From NCBI GenBank assembly GCA_964344935.1, contig CAYFPL010000005.1:310001-374000 (forward strand): a DNA stretch of 64,000 nt, in the 5' to 3' direction. Positions 25,569-33,969 of this stretch are shown one piece after another; positions within the stretch are counted from its first letter, which is position 1; each line of letters begins with the position of its first letter. Both the position numbers and the translations under genes were made by a program. The notes beneath the pieces are model-generated. The model saw only the letters and a list, made by a program, of their open reading frames with translations, had not been told where the DNA came from and made no database searches. This DNA comes from GCA-2731375 sp964344935. GTDB taxonomy: Bacteria; Pseudomonadota; Alphaproteobacteria; GCA-2731375.

Positions 25569-26369
25569 TCAATCCCGGAACGATGGATCCTTTTGATCCA
25601 TCAGGCGCATGAAGGCATTGAACTCCTCTTCGCCGGCTTCCTTGGTGCCATAAGTGGTGACAAAGTCCACGGTGCCCTTGGCGGTGTACTCGGCGGCCTG
25701 CTGCGAGGGTTTGACATAGGCACCCTGTGCGCCGTGGGTCATGACCTGGACCTCGCAGGCCTTGTTCAGACGGTACATCCAGACGAAGGCTTCCGACACC
25801 GACCGCCCCACGGTCAACAGGCCATGGGCGCGCATGATCATGGCCTTGTTGGTCGGGCCCAGGCTTTGGGCCAGGCGATCCTGTTCCGAGAGGTTATGCT
25901 TGCCCGAGGCTCCTTCGAAGTCGTGGTAGGACAGCCGGTCGTGAAAACCCAGGGCGAACAGGCCGATGGGCAACAGACCATCCGCCATGGCCGCCACCGC
26001 CATGCCCGGCAGAGTGTGGGTATGCATGACGCAATGAGCATCCTCGCGGCGCAGATGAATGGCGCTGTGTATGACGAAGCCGGCTTCGTTTAGGGGATTG
26101 TTCGTCTCGCCGCCGACCACATTGCCCTCTTTGTCGACCTTCACCAGATCGGATGCCTTGATCTCGTCAAAACGCAAACCGAACGGGTTCAAAAGGAAAT
26201 GCTGCTCCGGCCCCGGTATGCGCATTGAGGTATGAGTATTGATGGAATCTTCCCAACCGAAATGGGCATTGATCCGGAAGGCGCAGGCCAATTGCACCCG
26301 CAGGTCCCACTCCGTTGGATCCATGCCCCCATCGACGGCCCGCTGGCCGGCTTCGCTGATCTGGTTCAT
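25569..26369 (-). CDS. Class II aldolase/adducin family protein
   Basis: A 266-residue protein of the class II aldolase/adducin head fold. The zinc-binding HxH is in HCVMHTHTLPGMAVAA (about residue 105), the later His in MRAHGLLTVG, and the family core HFGWEDSINTHTSMRIPG is near residue 40. The start at 26369 follows a GGGGGAAAC leader; the longer open frame is without homology. Members cleave or epimerise phosphosugars or act as decarboxylases; in alphaproteobacteria many copies lie in hydroxy-acid catabolic operons, as here, being the last gene of a leftward cluster. Confidence 0.9.
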   Translation of the reverse strand: MNQISEAGQRAVDGGMDPTEWDLRVQLACAFRINAHFGWEDSINTHTSMRIPGPEQHFLLNPFGLRFDEIKASDLVKVDKEGNVVGGETNNPLNEAGFVIHSAIHLRREDAHCVMHTHTLPGMAVAAMADGLLPIGLFALGFHDRLSYHDFEGASGKHNLSEQDRLAQSLGPTNKAMIMRAHGLLTVGRSVSEAFVWMYRLNKACEVQVMTHGAQGAYVKPSQQAAEYTAKGTVDFVTTYGTKEAGEEEFNAFMRLMDQKDPSFRD

Positions 26370-26391
26370 CTGTTTCCCCCGTCGCCTCGTT

Positions 26392-27174
26392 TTATGAGTG
26401 CTTGAATTTCGGATCTTCTTTGGCAAAGAAGGCGCGCACCCCCTCGGCGCCATCGTCCGTGGCGAAGACCCGGTCCATCAAGGCAAGAATCTGCTCAATG
26501 GCCTCGCCTTCATCCAGTTCGAAGGATTGCTGTATGGCCGTCTTGCAGGCCTGCAGGGCCAGGTTAGGGCGCTGGCTCAATTCCTTGGCCAGGGCCAAAG
26601 CCAGATCCACGGCCTTCCCTGGTGCGGCGACCCGGTTGATCAGGCCCCAGTCCAGGGCCTGGGCGGCGGTGACGGGCTCGCCCAGGAACATCATCTCCTT
26701 GGCCCGGGCCGCACCAACTCGCCGGGTCACCCGCAAGGTGCCGCCGGAGCCTGGGAAAACACCCAGCTTGATCTCGGGCAGAGACAACTTCGCGTCCTCG
26801 TCGGCGACGATCAGATCGCAACAGACCGCCAGTTCCAGGCCGCCGCCAAAAGCCAGGCCGTTCAGGGCGGCGATCGTGGGTTTCGGAAAATGGTCGAGCT
26901 TGACCATGGTTTCATTCTCGTAACGTAATTTCTTTTCGATCACGTCGCCCGCGGCCAGATAGCCGGGAAATTCCTTGATATCCGAACCGGCGCTGAAGGC
27001 CCGCTCCCCGGCGCCGCGGATGACCAGCACCCGCACGTCCCCATCGCCGGCCAGATCGTCCAGGGCGCCGTTGAACGCCCGTGTGGAGGCCAAAGTGGCC
27101 AGGTTCATCGGCGGATTGTTCAGGGTCAGTAGGGCGATGCCTTCACCGACTTCAATTTCCACATCATTGCTCAT
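26392..27174 (-). CDS. Enoyl-CoA hydratase/isomerase family protein
   Basis: A 260-residue crotonase-fold enzyme. ERAFSAGSDIKEFPGYL and LNGLAFGGGLELAVCCDLI provide the oxyanion hole, and AKLSLPEIKLGVFPGSGGTLRVTR contains the Glu and the GSGGT pattern of true hydratases/isomerases. The start at 27174 is fixed by a strong AGGAGG nine bases upstream; the longer frame to 27228 is rejected. It lies 22 bases before the class II aldolase gene in transcription order. Substrate not known. Confidence 0.91.
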   Translation of the reverse strand: MSNDVEIEVGEGIALLTLNNPPMNLATLASTRAFNGALDDLAGDGDVRVLVIRGAGERAFSAGSDIKEFPGYLAAGDVIEKKLRYENETMVKLDHFPKPTIAALNGLAFGGGLELAVCCDLIVADEDAKLSLPEIKLGVFPGSGGTLRVTRRVGAARAKEMMFLGEPVTAAQALDWGLINRVAAPGKAVDLALALAKELSQRPNLALQACKTAIQQSFELDEGEAIEQILALMDRVFATDDGAEGVRAFFAKEDPKFKHS

Positions 27175-27246
27175 GGGAGGCCTCCTGGTCCCGTTGCGCC
27201 GATCATCGCAGGGCCGGGGCGCCTTCACAATGGCCGGGCGGTTGCG

Positions 27247-27885
27247 CTATTCGGTCAGCAGGGGAATGATCCGCCGAGCCTCGGCGATCGTCTCGGCACC
27301 CAGGACAGGATAGTCGTGGCGCGCCTCGGCCACCGCTTTTTCTCGGTAATCCGGCCAACCGGAGTCCACATGGATGCCCCCCGCCAGGCCGGCATTGCGC
27401 CCCGCCGCCATATCGGTGTGCAGATCGCCGACGATCCAGGATGCCGCCAGATCGATGTCCAGGGCACCGGCCGCCTTCAACAGCATACCGGGATTGGGTT
27501 TGCGGTCGGGGTGGTTTTGCCCCTGTTGATCGCCGAAGTCGGGATGATAGGGACAAGCGCAGACCGCATCCAGGCGGGCGCCAAAGGCGGCCAACTCGGC
27601 CTTGATCTTTTCCTGCACCGCCTCGAACTCGGCCCAGCCATAGATCCCCCGGCCAACGCCGGATTGATTGGTCACCAATACCACATGCAGGCCGAGGCGG
27701 TTGGCATGGGCAATGGTCTCGCCCGCGCCAGAGATCAGCTCGGTCTTTTCCACTTCATGCAGATAGTGGGTTTCCACCACCACGACGCCGTCGCGGTCGA
27801 GGAACAGCGCCGGCGCCGGGTTCCTTTGGCCCAGAATTTCTATCCAGACGCCATCTTCGTCTATGAATGGTGGCGTCCTAGCCAT
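27247..27885 (-). CDS. HAD-IIIA phosphatase (GmhB/HisB-N-like)
   Basis: A 212-residue HAD phosphatase. The catalytic DxD is in ALFLDRDGVVVVE (about residue 30), motif II in VLVTNQSGVGRG, motif III Lys in DRKPNPGML, and motif IV in ASWIVGDLHTDMAAGRNAG. This is the layout of heptose-1,7-bisphosphate 7-phosphatase. The zinc site of GmhB is altered: the first CPYH is present, but the CDC before RKP is replaced by HPD. No lipopolysaccharide genes are near; it sits in an operon of hydroxy-acid enzymes and its start codon overlaps the upstream dehydrogenase stop (ATGGCTAG). It may act on another phosphorylated sugar acid. Confidence 0.85.
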   Translation of the reverse strand: MARTPPFIDEDGVWIEILGQRNPAPALFLDRDGVVVVETHYLHEVEKTELISGAGETIAHANRLGLHVVLVTNQSGVGRGIYGWAEFEAVQEKIKAELAAFGARLDAVCACPYHPDFGDQQGQNHPDRKPNPGMLLKAAGALDIDLAASWIVGDLHTDMAAGRNAGLAGGIHVDSGWPDYREKAVAEARHDYPVLGAETIAEARRIIPLLTE

Positions 27886-28855
27886 CGCCGTCCTGGAGCA
27901 CTTCCGGATTGACCAGGTAATAGTCATCCAGCTTGCCGTCGAAGGCATCGAGGCAGTTCTGCACCGCCTGCAGGCCCATGGCGCGAAAGGCCTCTCGCGT
28001 GACACCGGCGATGTGGGGGCTGAAGAGCACATTATCCAATTGCAGCAGCGGCAGCTCCGGATCGGGCGGCTCCTGCCGCGTGACGTCCAGCCCCGCCGCC
28101 GCCAATGGCCCATTGGTCAGCGCCTGATAGAGGGCATCCTCGTCCAACAATGTGCCCCTGGCGGTATTGATCAGAACCGAACCCTGACGCATGCGAGAGA
28201 ATTCCTGGCCGGCCATGACGGGGCTGCGGTCGTGATTTCCAGGTCTGTGCAGGGAAACGATGTCGGCCCGATCCAGGGCGTCGCGGAAATCCTCCGCATA
28301 CTCATAACCCTGGCCCTGTACCACCCGGCGGGGCACATATGGATCCGCCACGATCACCCTCATATCGAAGGCGGCACAGCGCCGCGCCATGCGGGTGCCG
28401 ATGCGGCCGAAGCCGACGATCAATATGGTCTTATCCGCCACTTCGCCGGCGGTGGTGGCGCTGCGCCGGCTGTAGTCGGATTTGCGCACCGCGCCGTCCA
28501 TGGACCGGGCATCCTTCATGGTGGCCAACATCAGCATGAAGGCATGCTCACAGACGGCATTGGAGTTGGCCTCGCCCACCACGGCCACCGGCAGCCCACG
28601 GGCCGTGGCGGCGGCCACGTCCACATTATCGTAGCCGACGCCGTGGCGCGAGATCACCTTCAGCCGGTCCGCCTTGGCGCAGGCTTCGGCCCCGAAAGGT
28701 GTGGTGCGAAGAACCACGCCGTCGCATCCCGGCAGGGCGTCAATCAACTCCTGCTCGGTCGGCTCGATCAGCGTTTCCACTTCCACATCGGGGCGCTCCG
28801 CCAGAAGAGACTGGATGTCGGGGTGGAACGCACCAGCCAGCAACAGCTTGGGCAT
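27878..28855 (-). CDS. D-2-hydroxyacid dehydrogenase (NAD-dependent)
   Basis: A 325-residue D-isomer-specific 2-hydroxyacid dehydrogenase of the phosphoglycerate dehydrogenase group. The Rossmann motif is ILIVGFGRIGTRMARRC (about residues 147-163). The substrate/catalytic residues lie in NTARGTLLDEDALYQAL (Arg), PPDPELPLLQLDNVLFSPHIAG (Glu and His). It oxidises a D-2-hydroxy acid or reduces a 2-keto acid. It lies four bases after the aldolase gene and overlaps the phosphatase gene by eight bases, so the three enzymes probably work on the same pathway. Confidence 0.92.
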   Translation of the reverse strand: MPKLLLAGAFHPDIQSLLAERPDVEVETLIEPTEQELIDALPGCDGVVLRTTPFGAEACAKADRLKVISRHGVGYDNVDVAAATARGLPVAVVGEANSNAVCEHAFMLMLATMKDARSMDGAVRKSDYSRRSATTAGEVADKTILIVGFGRIGTRMARRCAAFDMRVIVADPYVPRRVVQGQGYEYAEDFRDALDRADIVSLHRPGNHDRSPVMAGQEFSRMRQGSVLINTARGTLLDEDALYQALTNGPLAAAGLDVTRQEPPDPELPLLQLDNVLFSPHIAGVTREAFRAMGLQAVQNCLDAFDGKLDDYYLVNPEVLQDGDG

Positions 28856-28858
28856 AGG

Positions 28859-29620
28859 CTAGCTGCCCCGCGCCGCAGAGATTTCCTCGGCCGCTTTCGA
28901 GGCTAGCATGCGGGTGTCATTGGCCAGGGTGCAGAGCTGGTAGCCTTTCTCGAACAGCCGGCTCGCCATCTTGCCGTCGGCGCAATGAGAGGAGGCGACG
29001 ATGCCATGGCGTTTCGTTGCCGCCAGAACTTCGTCCATGGCTTCCAATACTTCCCCTTCTGTGGGGTCGCCGGATGGCGGGTAACCAAGACTGATGGAGA
29101 GATCCGCCGGCCCCACATAGACCGCGTCCAGGCCCGGCGTGGACATGATGTCGTCCAGGTTATCCATGGCCTCCTTCGTTTCCACCATGGCCAGGGTGAC
29201 GATGGTGTCGTTGGCCTCGGACGCATAATCGCCGCCGGCATACATGGCGGCCCGGGCTGGTCCAAAGCTTCGATAGCCCGTCGGGGCATAGCGGCAGGCG
29301 CCGACGAAACGCTCGGCTTCTTCCCGGTTGTTGATCATCGGACAGACAATGCCGTAGGCGCCTGCGTCCAATGCCTTCATGATTGGAATAGGATCGTTCC
29401 AGGGTACACGTACCAAGGGCGTCACATCGATCTGCGAAATCGCCTGCAGCATGGGCAGCGAGGCCTGGAAATCGACCATGCCGTGCTGCATGTCCACGGT
29501 TACGGAATCGAACCCGGCCCGTGCCATAACCTCGGCTGAAAACGAATTTGGAATGCCCAGCCAGCCGTTGACCACATGGCCGCCGTTGGCCCAGATATCC
29601 TTGACGTTGTTCGCTCGCAT
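28859..29620 (-). CDS. HpcH/HpaI family aldolase
   Basis: A 253-residue class II pyruvate aldolase of the HpcH/HpaI fold. Landmarks are FDSVTVDMQHGMVDF with the catalytic His, PLVRVPWNDP, AYGIVCPMINNREEAERFV with the metal/substrate loop, and VETKEAMDNLDDIMSTPGLDAVYVGPADLSISLGYP, where the metal-binding Glu and Asp fall. These enzymes cleave 2-keto-4-hydroxy acids to pyruvate and an aldehyde. The start is supported by GGAGAG just upstream. Sits between an Ldh-type dehydrogenase and a D-hydroxyacid dehydrogenase, pointing to sugar-acid or hydroxy-keto-acid catabolism. Confidence 0.92.
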   Translation of the reverse strand: MRANNVKDIWANGGHVVNGWLGIPNSFSAEVMARAGFDSVTVDMQHGMVDFQASLPMLQAISQIDVTPLVRVPWNDPIPIMKALDAGAYGIVCPMINNREEAERFVGACRYAPTGYRSFGPARAAMYAGGDYASEANDTIVTLAMVETKEAMDNLDDIMSTPGLDAVYVGPADLSISLGYPPSGDPTEGEVLEAMDEVLAATKRHGIVASSHCADGKMASRLFEKGYQLCTLANDTRMLASKAAEEISAARGS

Positions 29621-29684
29621 GTCTCTCTCCCCAGAAACTGACTTGACCGAATTCTCACCCGGAATGTTTTTTCCCGGACAATGT

Positions 29685-30743
29685 TTACTCGGAAATGGAC
29701 CGCACGCCCAGACGTTCGGCCCATGGGGCCAGGCTGTCCAATATGGTGGGATACAATAGCACGCCGTTCGCTTCCGCCGCCCGCTTACGGGCCAAGGCGC
29801 CGTCGCCGGGCATGCGCACGGGGGCGGCGCCAGCAGGCACGGCCGCGCCCCGGCAGCGTTCGGCGAACCAATGGGTCTGATGGGTGAAGGCTTCCAGACC
29901 GCCAAAGGCTTCCGGATCGATGATTTGCAAATAAACCCCAGCGCCCCAGTTCGTGGGCCCGTCGGCCCGGCCATAGCCCGGCAGGCCGGAGGTTAGAGCC
30001 TCGATCATGGTGGCCATGGCAAATCCTTTGTGTCCCCGGTCCAAACCGCCGAGGGGCAATAGGGCGCCGGGCGGATCCTCGGCCAACACCGCCGGGTCGT
30101 CCGTGGCCCGGCCCTGGTTGTCGATCAGCCAATCGCCGCCTAGGCGATCGCCGCGGCCCTCCATGCGGGCGGTCAGTCCCATGGTCGTTGCCGACGCGGA
30201 AATGTCGATCAGGACGGGATCGCCCTGCGTCGGGATGCCTACCGCCCAGGGGTTCGGTGTGAACAATGCTTGGTAGGAGCCGTGCGGCGCCACCGCCGCC
30301 ACCGACGGATCGGAACTGGCAAGAATGATCATCAGGCCCCGCTCCGTCGCCAATGGCAGGAATGCCGCCAGGCAAGCGATATGGTGGCTGTGCCGAATGG
30401 AAACAGTTGCTGTGCCGAACTCCCGGGCGCGTTCACAGCCCCTTTCGATGGCTTGATGGGTGAGCCAGACGCCGGATAGATAGCCGCCGTCCCAAACCGT
30501 GACGGCGCCGCGGTCGGAGACGACGTCGTAGTCGCCCTTGGCCGCCATGACGCCGCTCTTCAGATGATCCAAGTACTGGGCGCCCAAGTTCAGACCATGG
30601 GTGTCGTGGCCCATGGCGTCGGCCTCGACCAGCAGCTCCGCCACGATCTTGGCGCGGTCTTCCGGCATGCCGGCGGCGGCGAACAGATCGGTGGCATAGC
30701 GGACCAGATCAGCGATGGGATAGCGAATCTGTTCAGCCTCCAT
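29685..30743 (-). CDS. Ldh family oxidoreductase (malate/L-sulfolactate dehydrogenase type)
   Basis: A 352-residue protein of the malate/lactate dehydrogenase-like family that lacks a Rossmann fold (type 2 malate dehydrogenase, YiaK, ComC). DTHGLNLGAQYL near residue 50 contains the conserved His after GHDTHG, SHHIACLAAFLPLA is the substrate/NAD segment, and PNPWAVGIPTQGDPVLIDISAS and GGLDRGHKGFAMATMIEALTSGLPG are diagnostic blocks. It oxidises a 2-hydroxy acid with NAD(P)+. It appears to be the first gene of the six-gene leftward operon extending to 25569. Confidence 0.91.
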   Translation of the reverse strand: MEAEQIRYPIADLVRYATDLFAAAGMPEDRAKIVAELLVEADAMGHDTHGLNLGAQYLDHLKSGVMAAKGDYDVVSDRGAVTVWDGGYLSGVWLTHQAIERGCERAREFGTATVSIRHSHHIACLAAFLPLATERGLMIILASSDPSVAAVAPHGSYQALFTPNPWAVGIPTQGDPVLIDISASATTMGLTARMEGRGDRLGGDWLIDNQGRATDDPAVLAEDPPGALLPLGGLDRGHKGFAMATMIEALTSGLPGYGRADGPTNWGAGVYLQIIDPEAFGGLEAFTHQTHWFAERCRGAAVPAGAAPVRMPGDGALARKRAAEANGVLLYPTILDSLAPWAERLGVRSISE

Positions 30744-30822
30744 CAGGCGACACCCAACTGGCTATTATTCGTGTTCATATGGCAATTCATCGTCAACTCA
30801 AGAAACCTTACGGAAAACAGGA

Positions 30823-30850
30823 CCGGGCCCGGAAGCGGTTCCGGGCCCGG
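30823..30850 (-). terminator. Hairpin terminator after the MFE-2-type SDR gene
   Basis: A perfect 12-bp stem (CCGGGCCCGGAA with TTCCGGGCCCGG) closes a GCGG-type four-base loop. On the minus strand it is followed by TCCTGTTTTCC, a moderate T-run. It lies 22 bases beyond the SDR stop and upstream of the Ldh gene, so it separates two leftward units. Confidence 0.75.
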
Positions 30851-30872
30851 CATTTACGCGTCCAGATACGGT

Positions 30873-31802
30873 CTAGACCGGGTCCCAACTGAAAACGTCG
30901 CCGCTCCGTTCCAGGGGCATGAAGCTGGACTTCATGGCCGGCAGGGCGTGTTCGGCGATGGCTTCCGGTGTCCAGCCTTCCGAGCGCTGCACCGAACGCA
31001 CGGGCCTGGGCTGGTTGAAGAGGAAAATCTCGTTGTGGCGTACACCGAAGATCTGGCCGGTCACCTCGCTGGCTGCGTCCGAAAGCAGGAACACCGCCAT
31101 GGGCGCGATTTTGGCCGGGGTCATGGCCTTGATCTTCTCGACCCGCGCCTTCTCCTCTTCCGAAGAGATGGGAATGGTGCCGATCAGGCGGCTCCAGGCG
31201 AAGGGCGAAATACAGTTGGAGCGGACGCCGAAGCGGCTCATATCAAGGGCCAGGGACTTCGACAATCCGGCGATGCCCAGCTTGGCCGCGGCATAGTTGG
31301 CCTGGCCGAAATTCCCTACCAGGCCGGATGTGGACGTCATGTGTACGTAGGATCCGCTTTGCTGCGCCCGGAAATGGGTGGCGGCCGCCCGGGCCACGTT
31401 GAAGCAGCCTTTCAGATGCACGGCGATGACAATGTCCCATTCCTCTTCCGTCATCTTGTGGAAGATCACGTCGCGCAGAATGCCCGCATTGTTGACGATG
31501 CCGTCAATACGGCCATAGGTGTCCACGGCCTGCTGCACCATGGCCTCTGCCGCATCGAAATCGGCGACGGAGCCGTAGTTCGCTGCCGCTTCGCCGCCCG
31601 CTTCCTTGATATCGCCGACCACTTCCATAGCCGGTGTCTTGTCCTCGCCCTCGCCGTCGGCCTGGCCGCCGAGATCGTTGACGATCACCTTGGCGCCTTG
31701 GGCTGCCGCCAAAAGGGCGATATCGCGGCCAACGCCGCGGCCCGCACCCGTGACCAGAATGACCTTGTCTTTCAGCATTTCGCCTTTGTTTTGCTCTGTC
31801 AT
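30873..31802 (-). CDS. SDR family oxidoreductase, MFE-2/(3R)-hydroxyacyl-CoA dehydrogenase type
   Basis: A 309-residue dehydrogenase longer than classical SDRs. VTGAGRGVGRDIALL is the nucleotide motif, followed by VIVNDLGGQADGEG, the NDLGG form typical of the dehydrogenase unit of peroxisomal multifunctional enzyme 2 and related bacterial (3R)-hydroxyacyl-CoA dehydrogenases. NNAGILRD, the Ser in TSTSG and YAAAK complete the active site. The C-terminal extension of about 50 residues is also usual for that group. The ATG at 31802 follows GGAGG by 11 bases; in-frame ATGs at 31820 and 31778 are alternatives. Probably acts in beta-oxidation of a branched or cyclic acyl-CoA. Confidence 0.88.
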   Translation of the reverse strand: MTEQNKGEMLKDKVILVTGAGRGVGRDIALLAAAQGAKVIVNDLGGQADGEGEDKTPAMEVVGDIKEAGGEAAANYGSVADFDAAEAMVQQAVDTYGRIDGIVNNAGILRDVIFHKMTEEEWDIVIAVHLKGCFNVARAAATHFRAQQSGSYVHMTSTSGLVGNFGQANYAAAKLGIAGLSKSLALDMSRFGVRSNCISPFAWSRLIGTIPISSEEEKARVEKIKAMTPAKIAPMAVFLLSDAASEVTGQIFGVRHNEIFLFNQPRPVRSVQRSEGWTPEAIAEHALPAMKSSFMPLERSGDVFSWDPV

Positions 31803-31982
31803 GACCTGAAATTCCTCCATGGCGCTCTCACGCGCGCCCATCGTCGCTACATTCAATTCCGAAGGCCGCAACATACACCCCCCGCGCCGGGTGGCAAGGG
31901 ATTGCCACAACATCCACCCCGCCGTGATAGTGTTCTTGCCGGCGTAGGGCGTATGGGTCCTGAAACCACTTCCGAGGTTTCC

Positions 31983-32327
31983 ATGAAGAGACGCAGACCC
32001 GGGCGTGGCGGGCAATTAAGTCCCGCACAGTTATTCCTTGTGGCTGCCAGCATGCTGTTGATCTTTTGCGGCATTATTCTGTTGGTCTTGGCGCAAGGGG
32101 GCGCGCGACCCTTCGAACTGGCGGGTCTGACGATACCTGTGGAGGTGTTTGGTGTTGCAAGCCTTTGCCTCGGCGCCGTGGCGTTTTTCCGGGCCGGTCA
32201 GCGGGCAAAGGGCAAGCGCAAAATATCCCTTGGACCTGAAGGCGACTATGACCTGGGCGATGAGAGCCGTCCGAAATCCGGCCGCGGGAAAAAAGACGAA
32301 GACGACGAGGAGGCGGATGACGACTAG
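31983..32327 (+). CDS. Small membrane protein of unknown function
   Basis: A 114-residue protein with a basic N terminus (MKRRRPGRGG), two hydrophobic segments at about residues 16-38 and 50-70, and a highly charged tail ending in an acidic run (DDEEADDD). No family recognised. An in-frame ATG at 31953 would add ten residues; neither start has a strong ribosome site. Its last four bases overlap the end of the convergent hydrolase gene. Strong charge segregation and the hydrophobic pattern support a real protein. Confidence 0.6.
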   Translation: MKRRRPGRGGQLSPAQLFLVAASMLLIFCGIILLVLAQGGARPFELAGLTIPVEVFGVASLCLGAVAFFRAGQRAKGKRKISLGPEGDYDLGDESRPKSGRGKKDEDDEEADDD

Positions 32328-33085
32328 ACGATTTCCGCTGGCGCTTGCGGCACGCTGTCCCAGAATTCTGCGTCGTGGCCATAGAAAATGCGGGCACCGG
32401 CCTGTTGCAGTGCCTTGATGCGGCCCAGGCTTTCCAGCATGGCGTCGCGGTCGTGGACGACCCGGGGCAGGTGCAGGTTTTCCAGGGTCTGGCGCAGATA
32501 GCAAGCATCGCCGGCGAGGAGCACATCGCCGCTGCCCAAACGCACTTTCAATGATTGATGCCCCGGCGTGTGGCCATAGGTGGGCACGCAGATCACGCTG
32601 CCGTCGCCAAACAGGTCATGCTCCCCATCCACCAGTTTCAAATCATGGCCATGGTCGTAGTCTTCCGCCATATAGCCGTTGGCCTGCATGAGGTCGGGGT
32701 CGTGGCCGGCCTGCCATTCCAGGCCCTGGATGACCAGTTGCGCATTTTTGACCTGATGGTTGCCGCCCGCATGGTCGAAATGCAGGTGCGAGTTGACCAG
32801 ATAGCGCACCCGGTTCACGTCCACGTCGCAGCGTTCCAAGCGGGCGCCCAGGTCTTCGCCGGCCTTGAACTCGGATTTGAAGCGCTTGGCCAGCATGGCG
32901 GCGCGGCCCTCAGCCGGGTCTTGCATATCCGTGTGCAGGCCGCTGTCGAACAGCACCTGGCCTTTGGGGTGATTGATCAGGTAACAGGGCACCGGCATGC
33001 GCAATTCCCCTTCCTCCCCATCCAGGACGACGCGCATGGGCATGGTGAGCCAACCGCAGGTCATGGCGAAGAGGCGGACGGTCAT
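32324..33085 (-). CDS. MBL-fold hydrolase (N-acyl homoserine lactonase-like)
   Basis: A 253-residue metallo-beta-lactamase-fold enzyme. The metal motif HxHxDH is in VNSHLHFDHAGGN (about residue 105); a further His is in PTYGHTPGHQSLKV, the Asp in LAGDACYL and the last His in FYGHDAEFWD. This set and the overall length match the AttM/AiiA-like lactonase family, which also includes unrelated lactonases and esterases. AAGGAGA nine bases upstream sets the start. It lies divergent to the BadH-type gene, so a lactone or thioester role in that pathway is possible but not shown. Confidence 0.88.
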   Translation of the reverse strand: MTVRLFAMTCGWLTMPMRVVLDGEEGELRMPVPCYLINHPKGQVLFDSGLHTDMQDPAEGRAAMLAKRFKSEFKAGEDLGARLERCDVDVNRVRYLVNSHLHFDHAGGNHQVKNAQLVIQGLEWQAGHDPDLMQANGYMAEDYDHGHDLKLVDGEHDLFGDGSVICVPTYGHTPGHQSLKVRLGSGDVLLAGDACYLRQTLENLHLPRVVHDRDAMLESLGRIKALQQAGARIFYGHDAEFWDSVPQAPAEIV

Positions 33086-33215
33086 GGCGGTTTCTCCTTC
33101 TAATGCTTTGGGGAATGCGGCGGATTGTAGCAGCCGCCAACAAAGTCGAGACTCACCCCCCCGTTTGCTTTTATCCTCTCGCCAAACCGACTTGCAAGGA
33201 AGAGGAAACACCGAA

Positions 33216-33965
33216 ATGCGCGGATTACAGGGCAAGAACGTCATTCTCACCGGCGGCGCCAGCGGCATCGGCCAGGCCATCAGCCTGCGCCTGGGCGAAG
33301 AAGGCTGCAATGTGGGCATCTTCGATTTGAACGGCGACGGCGCCAACAAGGTGGCCGAGGATATTCGTTCCGCTGGTGGAACGGCCCATGGTTACGCCTG
33401 CGATGTCTCCGACTATGAAGCGGTGGCCGGCTGTGTGGCCGCCTTTGAAAGTGACTGCGGCCCGGTAGATGGACTGGTCAATAACGCTGGCTGGGACAAG
33501 TCTATGCCGTTCCTGGATACGGATCTGGAGCTGTGGCACAAGGTGGTCGCCATCAACCTCTATGGCCCGTTGAACCTGTCGCACGTGATCTTGAAGGGCA
33601 TGTCCGAGCGCGGCGGCGGTCGTGTGGTGAACATCTCATCCGATGCTGGCCGGGTAGGCTCCTCCGGCGAGGCCGTCTATGCCGCGTGCAAAGGCGGCTT
33701 GATCGCCTTTTCCAAGACCATGAGCCGGGAATTGGCGCGCAAGGGCATCACCTTGAACACCATCTGCCCCGGCCCCACCAATACGCCGCTCTTGGCGGAA
33801 CAGGGCCCGAAACTAGTGGCTGCGCTGGAGCGGGCCGTGCCCATGCGCCGGGTGGCGGAGCCCGAGGATTATCCCGGTCTGGTCTGTTTCTTCCTCTCCG
33901 ACGATGCCGCCTACATCACGGGGCAAACCATCTCGGTCTCGGGCGGACTGACCATGCACGGATAA
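33216..33965 (+). CDS. badH: 2-hydroxycyclohexanecarboxyl-CoA dehydrogenase-like SDR (BadH-like)
   Basis: A 249-residue SDR that, from memory of the family, closely follows BadH of Rhodopseudomonas palustris. Shared landmarks include LTGGASGIGQAIS, VDGLVNNAGWD, the unusual VGSSGEAVYAACKGGLIAFSKT around the catalytic Tyr/Lys, NTICPGPTNTPLL and the ending ITGQTISVSGGLTM. BadH oxidises 2-hydroxycyclohexane-1-carboxyl-CoA to the 2-keto compound. AAGGAAGAGG lies before the ATG. The BadI-like gene begins four bases after the stop. The pair makes the assignment stronger than for an isolated SDR. Confidence 0.8.
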   Translation: MRGLQGKNVILTGGASGIGQAISLRLGEEGCNVGIFDLNGDGANKVAEDIRSAGGTAHGYACDVSDYEAVAGCVAAFESDCGPVDGLVNNAGWDKSMPFLDTDLELWHKVVAINLYGPLNLSHVILKGMSERGGGRVVNISSDAGRVGSSGEAVYAACKGGLIAFSKTMSRELARKGITLNTICPGPTNTPLLAEQGPKLVAALERAVPMRRVAEPEDYPGLVCFFLSDDAAYITGQTISVSGGLTMHG

Positions 33966-33969
33966 GGCC

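Noticed and set aside
30564..31982. Long plus-strand frame leading into the small membrane protein gene
   Set aside because: It is antisense to the SDR gene and the start of the Ldh gene. Only the part from 31953/31983 has a start, hydrophobic segments and no opposing gene.
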